The notes under the pieces are model-generated. The model worked only from the letters and a program-made list of their open reading frames with translations. It ran no database searches and was not told the origin of the DNA. Below are positions 1 to 5,266 of a DNA stretch of 7,560 nucleotides, one piece after another. Origin of the DNA: Nanobdellota archaeon (GTDB taxonomy: Archaea; Nanobdellota; Nanobdellia; Pacearchaeales; GW2011-AR1); contig JAHKAF010000023.1 in the NCBI GenBank assembly GCA_018825865.1, positions 1-7,560 of the forward strand, read 5' to 3'. A program made the position numbers and the translations under genes. Numbering within the stretch: the first letter of the stretch is position 1; each line of letters begins with the position of its first letter.

Positions 1-333
1 AAATCTTTCGTTTGTTTCTTCTTCAGATTTAGGAATCCATTGCCCGTTTGTATCAATATTTATTTTATGTCCTGTTTTTGCAAAAGACAAAAACAAACTG
101 TCCCAATTAGGATAGAGGGAGACTTCTCCACCTCTGAGAAAAATATCATAATTTTTCGGGATTTCTGAAATTGTTTTAGTTAATTGTTCAGGCTCAATCA
201 GAAAGCCTCTTTTAACCAAATTTTCAACTTCATTTTCTTGTATGGGATTTAATCTCTTTGGCGAACAAGCATAACACAAACTACAGGCGAGATTGCATTC
301 TTTGAGTATGTGAATTATTACAGATTGATTCAT
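1..333 (-). CDS. Radical SAM domain protein, N-terminal part (cut by left edge)
   Basis: The first 111 residues are visible, open to the window edge with no stop. The reading starts at the ATG at 333 and quickly reaches a C-x3-C-x2-C motif (C13, C17, C20, in the context KECNLACSLCYAC), the ligand set of the SAM-binding 4Fe-4S cluster in radical SAM enzymes. A further cysteine, C23, follows at once. An RGGE motif at 67-70 (FLRGGEVSLYP) matches the GGE motif that contacts SAM, and DTNG at 94-97 matches the next conserved strand. Together these place it in the radical SAM superfamily of (beta/alpha) barrel enzymes that cleave SAM to a 5'-deoxyadenosyl radical. The substrate cannot be told because the C-terminal half, where a SPASM or other specificity domain would lie, is outside the window. 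A TATA box 30 bases upstream and no Shine-Dalgarno site support a leaderless start at 333. It diverges from the recombinase gene. Confidence 0.85.
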   Translation of the reverse strand, partial: MNQSVIIHILKECNLACSLCYACSPKRLNPIQENEVENLVKRGFLIEPEQLTKTISEIPKNYDIFLRGGEVSLYPNWDSLFLSFAKTGHKINIDTNGQWIPKSEEETNERF

Positions 334-355
334 AATTTAATTGAAATGGTAGGAT

Positions 356-363
356 TATATAAA
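356..363 (-). promoter_or_regulatory. TATA box for the radical SAM gene
   Basis: Read on the minus strand the site is TTTATATA, the archaeal TATA consensus, preceded by an A-rich stretch suitable as a BRE. Its first base lies 30 bases before the ATG at 333. Since archaeal transcription starts about 25-27 bases after the TATA centre, the mRNA should begin at or next to the ATG, giving a leaderless message. Confidence 0.65.
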
Positions 364-404
364 GTTATTTTTTCTAGGCGGCTTATTTTTATTTCACTTA
401 ACAT

Positions 405-436
405 AACGGCATACGAACTAAAGTTCTCATGCCGTT
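405..436. repeat. Nested 32-bp palindrome in divergent promoter region
   Basis: Two 15-base arms flank a central AA. The outer arms AACGGCAT (405-412) and ATGCCGTT (429-436) are perfectly complementary, the inner arms GAACT (415-419) and AGTTC (422-426) are too, and only the two-base joints (AC and TC) fail to match, so 13 of 15 positions pair. It is richer in G+C than its surroundings and lies between the two divergent TATA boxes, about 25 bp upstream of that of the recombinase. The symmetry fits a binding site for a dimeric protein (operator or recombination site); as RNA it would form a hairpin, but neither predicted transcript contains it. Confidence 0.6.
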
Positions 437-460
437 CCTATGGTAGACATAATAAGAAAA

Positions 461-468
461 TTTATATA
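461..468 (+). promoter_or_regulatory. TATA box for the recombinase gene
   Basis: TTTATATA preceded by the purine-rich AAGAAAA, a good BRE-like element. Its first base is 28 bases before the ATG at 489, which places the transcription start at about the A of the ATG. No Shine-Dalgarno sequence lies between, so the message is predicted to be leaderless. Confidence 0.7.
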
Positions 469-488
469 ATACAATCACATGTATCAAT

Positions 489-1292
489 ATGCAAGGATTA
501 TTAAATAAATTAGAAAAAGAGTTAAAACTTAGAAATTTTTCAAAAAGAACAATTCAATCATATCTATATGAAACTAAAAATTTCCTTGAATTTGCAAGAA
601 GCAAAGGTCTTAATGAAAGTGTCCTAAAAGATTATCTCTTAAAAGAACTTGAAAACAAAAATCCTTCTACTGTCTCCCACTCTATAAGCATCATTCAATT
701 TTTCTTTGATAAAATTTTAAACCAAAAAATAAAAATAGCTCATCCTAAAAGAAACAAAACTCTTCCAAACATTTTAACAACCAAGGAAATTAGAAAGTTA
801 ATTAATTCAACTTCCAACATTAAACATAGATTAATCATTAAACTATTATATGGGTGCGGTCTAAGAGTTTCTGAGATAGTTAATTTAAAAAAGAAAGATA
901 TTGGCTTTGAAGAGAATTTGATTAAAATTAGATTAGCAAAAGGAAAAAAAGACAGATTTGTCAAAATACCTGAATCAATTAGTACTGAATTAAAAAATTA
1001 TTGTGGGCTAAATAACTCTGAAATTTTATTTCCTTCTAATCATGGAGGGAGATTAACTATAAAATCTATTCAAAAAATTGTTCAGAATTCTGCAAAAAAA
1101 GCTAAAATAAAGAAGAGGGTTTACCCTCACTTACTAAGACATTCTTTCGCGACACACTTGCTTGAGCAAGGAACCGATATTCGAATAATCCAAAAATTAC
1201 TCGGGCATTCTGATGTAAAAACAACTCAAATCTACACTCAAATCTCACAAGCATCAATTAAAAATATAAAGTCTCCTTTGGATAATATATAA
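489..1292 (+). CDS. xerA: Tyrosine recombinase, XerA-like
   Basis: A complete 267-residue tyrosine recombinase. An N-terminal SAM-like core-binding domain (about 1-85, starting LLNKLEKELKLRNFSKRTI) is followed by a catalytic domain (about 92-260) with the full active-site set: R126 in GCGLRVSEI, K151 in the beta-hairpin AKGKKDR, H214 and R217 in HLLRHSFATHL, H240 in LLGHSDV, and the nucleophile Y249 in IYTQIS. These motifs are of the Xer class. In archaea XerA resolves chromosome dimers at a dif site; plasmid or element integrases share the same fold, so a role in an element is not excluded. At 267 residues it is a little shorter than typical Xer proteins, with no sign of truncation. The leaderless promoter supports this start. 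It looks more AT-rich than the permease genes that follow. The next gene starts 15 bases after its stop, so the two may be co-transcribed. The symbol rests on motifs, not on a database match. Confidence 0.87.
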   Translation: MQGLLNKLEKELKLRNFSKRTIQSYLYETKNFLEFARSKGLNESVLKDYLLKELENKNPSTVSHSISIIQFFFDKILNQKIKIAHPKRNKTLPNILTTKEIRKLINSTSNIKHRLIIKLLYGCGLRVSEIVNLKKKDIGFEENLIKIRLAKGKKDRFVKIPESISTELKNYCGLNNSEILFPSNHGGRLTIKSIQKIVQNSAKKAKIKKRVYPHLLRHSFATHLLEQGTDIRIIQKLLGHSDVKTTQIYTQISQASIKNIKSPLDNI

Positions 1293-1294
1293 AA

Positions 1295-1302
1295 GAGGCG
1301 AT
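1295..1302 (+). promoter_or_regulatory. Shine-Dalgarno site of the first permease gene
   Basis: GAGGCGAT differs by one base from GAGGTGAT, the perfect complement of the archaeal 16S rRNA 3' end, and ends 5 bases before the ATG at 1308. It lies in the 15-base gap after the recombinase stop. An imperfect AT-rich run (about 1283-1292) could act as a TATA box but is badly placed for this start, so translation within an mRNA coming from xerA is the simpler reading. Confidence 0.55.
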
Positions 1303-1307
1303 AGTAA

Positions 1308-2519
1308 ATGGTAAACTATTTTTCATTTGCATTTAAGAATTTAAGAAAACGTGGAATCAGGAGTTGGTTGACCCTCCTCGGAGTTTTCATCGGAATCGTC
1401 GCAGTTATTTCTTTAATTACCTTAGGAAGCGGTTTGAAAGCAGCAGTTAATGCTCAGTTTGGAGTTAGCTCGACACAGGTTATAACAGTGCAGGCAGGAG
1501 GGCTTTCCTATGGTGCGCCAGGTTCTACAGTTGTAAATCCCTTAACAAAAAAAGATGCAGAAGCAATTGGAAAATTAAGCACAGTGGAATTCACTGTGCC
1601 AAGAAATTTAGAATTTTTAGAAATTGAATATGATGATAAAGTAGAATTTGGGTATGTAGTTAGTCTTATTGAAGGATTAGAAAAAGAAATGTATGAGTTA
1701 ATGGATTTTAAAGCAGAGAAAGGCAAATTGTTAACATCTAGAAGTTCTGGAAGCGTTGTTATTGGAAATAATCTGGAGTCTGCTGACAAAAATGGATTTG
1801 GTAAGGAAATTGTTCCAGGAAAAAAAATTCTTATTCAAGGAAGAAAGTTCACTGTTGTCGGAGTTCTTGAGAAACAAGGGAGTTTCCTTTTAGATAATAT
1901 AATATTGATGTACGACGACGATTTGAATAATTTAGTTGGTTATGGAGATAATGTCGATATAATCGGAGTGAAAGTTAAGGACAAGGATTTGATGGAGAAG
2001 GCAAAGGAAGATATTGAAAAACTTCTTCGGGAAAGGAGAAATGTTAAAATAGGTGAAGAGGATTTCGAGGTTTCAACTCCAGAAGCGGTTCTGGACCAGG
2101 TGAATAGTGTTTTAAATGCAATTCAAATTTTCGTACTAATCATTGCTTCAATCTCAATTCTCGTCGGAGCAATTGGGATTGTCAACACAATGGCAACATC
2201 AGTTCTTGAAAGAAAAAAAGAAATCGGAATTATGAAAGCAATCGGAGCAAGGAACCCCCAGATTTTCTTTCAGTTTTTTGTTGAGTCTGGATTTATGGGA
2301 TTGATTGGAGGAATACTCGGAATCGTCGTCGGATTATTGGTGGGGTATTTTGGGACATTGGGAATAAATAGTTTTGTAGGCGCCACAACAAGTCCAGAGA
2401 TAAACATTCCTTTAATCATCTTCGCATTATTAGGAAGTTTCTTAATCGGCGCTGCAGCAGGAATTGTCCCTGCAATGAGGGCAGCAAACCAAAATCCAGT
2501 GGAGGCACTTAGGGGATGA
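1308..2519 (+). CDS. MacB/FtsX-type ABC transporter permease (first paralogue)
   Basis: A 403-residue membrane protein with the MacB-type order: a short cytoplasmic start (FAFKNLRKRGIRSWLTLLGV), one transmembrane helix at about 20-42, a large extracytoplasmic domain at about 43-268 (MacB periplasmic core type), then three helices at about 271-295, 318-350 and 367-390. The cytoplasmic coupling segment VLERKKEIGIMKAIGAR (299-315) and the C-terminal PAMRAANQNPVEALRG (388-403) are hallmark FtsX-domain motifs. Family members work as dimers with a separate LolD/MacB-like ATPase, either releasing substrates outside the membrane or transmitting conformational change across it (Type VII ABC systems). 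No ATPase is encoded here, and the protein has none of its own. It overlaps the following acetyltransferase gene by 4 bases (ATGA). The substrate is unknown. The family call is firm; transport as opposed to mechanotransmission is open. Confidence 0.9.
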   Translation: MVNYFSFAFKNLRKRGIRSWLTLLGVFIGIVAVISLITLGSGLKAAVNAQFGVSSTQVITVQAGGLSYGAPGSTVVNPLTKKDAEAIGKLSTVEFTVPRNLEFLEIEYDDKVEFGYVVSLIEGLEKEMYELMDFKAEKGKLLTSRSSGSVVIGNNLESADKNGFGKEIVPGKKILIQGRKFTVVGVLEKQGSFLLDNIILMYDDDLNNLVGYGDNVDIIGVKVKDKDLMEKAKEDIEKLLRERRNVKIGEEDFEVSTPEAVLDQVNSVLNAIQIFVLIIASISILVGAIGIVNTMATSVLERKKEIGIMKAIGARNPQIFFQFFVESGFMGLIGGILGIVVGLLVGYFGTLGINSFVGATTSPEINIPLIIFALLGSFLIGAAAGIVPAMRAANQNPVEALRG

Positions 2520-2971
2520 AAATAAGAAAAGCGAGAAAGCAAGATGAAAAAGAAGTAGTAAGAATTTTGAATGAATATGACAAATATGAATCTGCCCTAG
2601 ATAAACGGCATAAACCAGATTCAAAAGAAGAACTAAGTGAATTTTTTAATAAATTACTAAAGAGTAAAATCGCAGTAAGTTTGGTTTTAGAAATTGATTC
2701 AAAGATAGTTGGATTTATTAGTGGAGAGGAAGGTACAACTCTAATGGGAAAGAATTGTAAAATCCATCAGTTGATTATTTCAGAAGAATGTAGGGGCAAA
2801 GGATATGGTAAAAAACTCTTAAAAGAATTTGAAGATTATTTTAAAAAAAAGGGATGTAATTCTATACAGAGTTTTGTCTTGGTAAAAAATAAGAAAGTTT
2901 TGGGGTTCTATAATAAATTAAATTATTCTTCAGAGGAAGAGGGATTTCTCATAAGGAAAAAAATAAAATGA
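2516..2971 (+). CDS. GNAT-family N-acetyltransferase
   Basis: A 151-residue soluble protein with the layout of a single-domain GCN5-related acetyltransferase. The start IRKARKQDEKEVVRIL is the usual beta1-alpha1 opening. The central strand LVLEIDSKIVGFISGEE (about 57-72) precedes a beta4 strand (IHQLIISEECRG) and the acetyl-CoA pyrophosphate-binding motif R-G-K-G-Y-G at 93-98, then helix alpha3. The end VLGFYNKLNYSSEEEGFLIRKK fits the conserved GFYxKLGY segment with its tyrosine. The acyl acceptor cannot be predicted. Both ends overlap the neighbouring permease genes by ATGA, implying translational coupling and one transcript. Sampled stretches are lower in G+C than the flanking permeases, which would fit insertion into a tandem permease pair, though it is no proof of transfer. 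Possible jobs are modifying the transported substrate, an unrelated passenger enzyme, or protein acetylation. Confidence 0.85.
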   Translation: MKIRKARKQDEKEVVRILNEYDKYESALDKRHKPDSKEELSEFFNKLLKSKIAVSLVLEIDSKIVGFISGEEGTTLMGKNCKIHQLIISEECRGKGYGKKLLKEFEDYFKKKGCNSIQSFVLVKNKKVLGFYNKLNYSSEEEGFLIRKKIK

Positions 2972-4173
2972 TATCCCGCGAAACAATAAAATACTCTCTA
3001 AGGAATTTGAAGCAAAGAAAAGTGAGAAGCTTCTTTACAATCTTGTCTATATTCATCGGAATTTCAACTATTTTTATATTCATCAGCTTCGGGCTCGGGC
3101 TTTATACTTACATTGGAGACCTTACAGAAAGCTCTTCTGCAGACAAAATAATAATCCAACCCAAAGGAGGAACCTTAGCAATGTTTGAAAGCAATGTGAA
3201 ATTTACCGACGATGACCTCAGAGCTATTGAAAGAGTTCCAGGAGTTTATGAAGTGTCTGGTTCTTATTTCAAAACAGTAGAAGTCGAATCCCAAAATAAA
3301 AGATTATACACATTGTTGTTTAGTTATGACCCTAAAAAACCAATCATAATGGAAGTATCCAATATCGGAATTTATCAAGGCAGGGAATTAATCAACGGAA
3401 AAAAGGAAGTTACATTGGGTTATAACTATATGATTCCTGACAGGATTTTCCCAAAGGCAATAGAGATTAATCAAAACATAGAAATAAACGGAGAGAAGAT
3501 AAAGGTGGTTGGGTTTTATGAAGAAGTTGGAAACCCCTCGGACGACGCGCAAATTTACACATCAAATGATTATATGGAAGAATTTTATTCTGGCGAGAAT
3601 CTTTCTTATGGATGGATAGTTGCAAAAGTTGATGTGAATAATGTGGAAGACATCGTCGGGAAAATAGAAAAAGCCCTGAGAAATGAGCGAAACCTTAAGG
3701 AAGGGAAAGAGGATTTTTCTGTCCAGTCTTTTAACGACATGATTGAGGGCTTCTCCAGCGCACTTAATATTGTGATTGCTTTTGTTGTTTTGATAGCTTT
3801 AATTTCAGTTCTTGTATCTGCAGTGAACACAGCCAACACAATGATAACTTCTGTCCTCGAGAGAGTCAAGGAGATAGGGGTACTAAAAAGTATTGGAGCG
3901 AGAAATTCAGATATCTTCGGAATCTTCTTATTTGAATCAGGATTCCTCGGCTTTGTCGCAGGAGCAATTGGAGTTGCAGTCGGTTTCATTTTCACATACA
4001 TCGGAAAAGTTGCCCTCGAAAATTTTGGTTATGGATTTTTGCAGCCAGATTTCAGCCCATGGCTTTTCATAGGGTGCATAATTTTCGCAACAATAACTGG
4101 CGCAATCTCAGGAGTTTTCCCTGCAATCAATGCCTCGAAGATAAATCCTGTTGAAGCGCTTAGGTATGAATAA
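2968..4173 (+). CDS. MacB/FtsX-type ABC transporter permease (second paralogue)
   Basis: A 401-residue paralogue of the permease at 1308-2519, with the same architecture: a cytoplasmic start (IKYSLRNLKQRKVRSFFTIL), a helix at about 21-45, an extracytoplasmic domain at about 46-262, and three helices at about 266-290, 316-346 and 365-385. It shares the coupling motif SVLERVKEIGVLKSIGARN (295-313) and the C-terminal PAINASKINPVEALRYE (385-401). The extracytoplasmic domains have diverged strongly while these cytoplasmic motifs are retained. That pattern fits two subunits of a heterodimer, as LolC and LolE are in bacteria, or two homodimers sharing one ATPase. It starts inside the acetyltransferase stop (ATGA), so it is the last gene of the coupled trio. 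No ATP-binding subunit follows; the next gene is convergent. Confidence 0.9.
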   Translation: MISRETIKYSLRNLKQRKVRSFFTILSIFIGISTIFIFISFGLGLYTYIGDLTESSSADKIIIQPKGGTLAMFESNVKFTDDDLRAIERVPGVYEVSGSYFKTVEVESQNKRLYTLLFSYDPKKPIIMEVSNIGIYQGRELINGKKEVTLGYNYMIPDRIFPKAIEINQNIEINGEKIKVVGFYEEVGNPSDDAQIYTSNDYMEEFYSGENLSYGWIVAKVDVNNVEDIVGKIEKALRNERNLKEGKEDFSVQSFNDMIEGFSSALNIVIAFVVLIALISVLVSAVNTANTMITSVLERVKEIGVLKSIGARNSDIFGIFLFESGFLGFVAGAIGVAVGFIFTYIGKVALENFGYGFLQPDFSPWLFIGCIIFATITGAISGVFPAINASKINPVEALRYE

Positions 4174-4316
4174 GAATATTGGCTCACTACGTTCGCTTAT
4201 TAATGGCTCAGTTCCCAGACTTTGTCGAGAGGAACTTCGCTTAGAAGAATTTATTAATTATATAGCTTCGCATTATATTTTGGGCAATTAATTATGAGCA
4301 ACAGCGAATGTAAACC
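4174..4316. other. Convergent intergenic spacer with short repeats and a hairpin
   Basis: No gene is seen in these 143 bases between two converging stop codons. They contain islands richer in G+C set in AT-rich sequence. GGCTCA occurs at 4181 and 4205, TTCGCTTA at 4192 and 4236 with a third related TTCGCATTA at 4267, and TTATTAAT at 4198 and 4251. TACGTTCGCT (4188-4197) faces its near-inverse AGCGAATGTA (4303-4312) with one G-U pair. This looks like degenerate repeats or a decayed sequence rather than a functional gene. Both transcripts must end around here, but no long T-run is evident; TTTT at 4278-4281 is the best plus-strand candidate. Confidence 0.45.
4210..4236 (+). other. Predicted hairpin downstream of the permease operon
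   Basis: AGTTCC (4210-4215) pairs with GGAACT (4231-4236), and inside it GAC (4218-4220) pairs with GTC (4224-4226) across a TTT loop, leaving a CA / GAGA internal loop. It lies 37 bases past the second permease stop and would sit in that mRNA's 3' end. It could protect the 3' end or aid termination, but no U-run follows directly. Pairing was found by eye only. Confidence 0.35.
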
Positions 4317-5183
4317 TCACCCTAGGGTCGCGCTTCCTCTTCTATGTTTGTGCTCTCTTTTCTTCTTCTGTCTTCTGTCATAGAAATAATAAATTACTCC
4401 AGCAACTATCACAACATAAAGCAAATAAATATACCAAGCAGTGCCAGCGGCATCTTCGGATGAAACAAAGTATGAAGGGTCGAATGAAATGCTTTTCTCC
4501 AAAGTTCTTCTTTCATTTATAGCGTCGCTGTAATAAATATTCACTTTAATCTCGCCTTCTTTTGGAACCGCAGTAAAATCCGCAGTAGTATATTCATTTG
4601 AATCCAAGTCACCGACAATATTTGTTTTTGTCCCTTGTATTTCAATGTTCTCTTGCTGAGGAATTTCTAAAGTCAGTGCCTCAACATCTGATTCTGCAAT
4701 ATTCAAAATCTCCAAAGTTAATTTTTTTGTCTTTGGGTCGTAATTTTTTATAAAAATCTCAAAGTCTGCATGAGTATCATCCACCTCGATATTAAACGAT
4801 TTTAGATTGGCATTTTCATCTAAGTTTCCTGTGCCGAACCTCACTTCTATTTTATTCTCCCCGTCGAGTGCATCCCCATCAAGCCTGACTTTGTAAGGAG
4901 CAAGCAAGTAAGAACTATAATCTCTGTCATAAGTCCCCCCAGTAACTTGTATGGTCTGGGGTTCACCCGGGTCAAATGTGATTGGATACTTTTCTAAGAG
5001 CTCAATTGAGACATAACGGCATTCAGGATTCTCGGTTCCTGTCACCTGAAAAACCAACTTAACATAATCTCCAGGCACAGCAGGATAAGGGTCCTGATTC
5101 ACCATCGTAACATCAAGATTACACGCAGCACTTACAGTAAAACTCAACATCACTAACGCAATCAGTAAAACACATCTTTTCAT
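4317..5183 (-). CDS. Secreted surface protein with C-terminal membrane anchor (COG1361/CARDB-like)
   Basis: A 288-residue protein with a Sec signal peptide (MKRCVLLIALVMLSFTVSAA, cleavage near residue 20, or at C21 if a lipoprotein), an all-beta extracellular region (about 21-240), one transmembrane helix (about 249-268, WYIYLLYVVIVAGVIYYFY), and a strongly basic cytoplasmic tail (DRRQKKKREHKHRR). The opening of the mature part (PYPAVPGDYVKLVFQVTGTENPE) and the later FEIFIKNYDPKTKKLTLEILNIAESDVEALTLEIP resemble the tandem immunoglobulin-like or CARDB domains of archaeal S-layer-type proteins (COG1361). The topology is outside-N, inside-C. C21 and C55 could form a disulfide. Such proteins are often found beside MacB/FtsX permeases in archaea, so the convergent permease pair may be a partner, but it is not in the same operon. 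It has its own leaderless promoter. Topology is secure; the family and role are tentative. Confidence 0.75.
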   Translation of the reverse strand: MKRCVLLIALVMLSFTVSAACNLDVTMVNQDPYPAVPGDYVKLVFQVTGTENPECRYVSIELLEKYPITFDPGEPQTIQVTGGTYDRDYSSYLLAPYKVRLDGDALDGENKIEVRFGTGNLDENANLKSFNIEVDDTHADFEIFIKNYDPKTKKLTLEILNIAESDVEALTLEIPQQENIEIQGTKTNIVGDLDSNEYTTADFTAVPKEGEIKVNIYYSDAINERRTLEKSISFDPSYFVSSEDAAGTAWYIYLLYVVIVAGVIYYFYDRRQKKKREHKHRRGSATLG

Positions 5184-5204
5184 AACTATTCATTGGTTTT
5201 CTGT

Positions 5205-5212
5205 TTTATAAA
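5205..5212 (-). promoter_or_regulatory. TATA box for the surface protein gene
   Basis: Minus-strand TTTATAAA, followed by AACAG, with its first base 29 bases before the ATG at 5183. The octamer is palindromic, so direction is taken from the spacing and from the gene. The predicted transcription start coincides with the ATG. A second ATG at 5193 is out of frame and too close to the TATA box to be used. Confidence 0.6.
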
Positions 5213-5237
5213 TTTTGGGGTGATGATTTTAATAAGT

Positions 5238-5245
5238 TTTAAATA
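5238..5245 (+). promoter_or_regulatory. TATA box for serS, deciding its start codon
   Basis: TTTAAATA, 29 bases before the ATG at 5267, the same spacing as at the other leaderless genes of the window. It puts the transcription start at about 5267, so the in-frame TTG at 5252 would lie upstream of the mRNA and cannot be the start. It shares an 83-bp divergent region with the surface protein promoter; the two boxes are about 30 bp apart. Confidence 0.65.
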
Positions 5246-5266
5246 TGATAGTTGTTTGGTCCCCTT

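Noticed and set aside
401..412. 12-bp identity ACATAACGGCAT with 5011-5022
   Set aside because: The second copy is inside the surface protein coding region and lacks the matching palindrome arm; probably chance.
405..436. Calling the palindrome the dif site of XerA
   Set aside because: dif sites are about 28 bp with two 11-bp arms around a 6-bp spacer; here the centre is only 2 bp and the arms do not resemble known archaeal dif. Kept as a palindrome only.
310..504. Open frame of 64 codons on the plus strand
   Set aside because: It overlaps the radical SAM start, runs through both divergent promoters and the palindrome, and ends inside xerA; no ribosome site and no protein-like pattern.
5252..5266. 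TTG start giving serS five extra residues (MFGPL)
   Set aside because: It lies only 7 bases after the TATA box, upstream of the predicted transcription start, and SerRS proteins normally start at MIDIKLIREN-type sequence.
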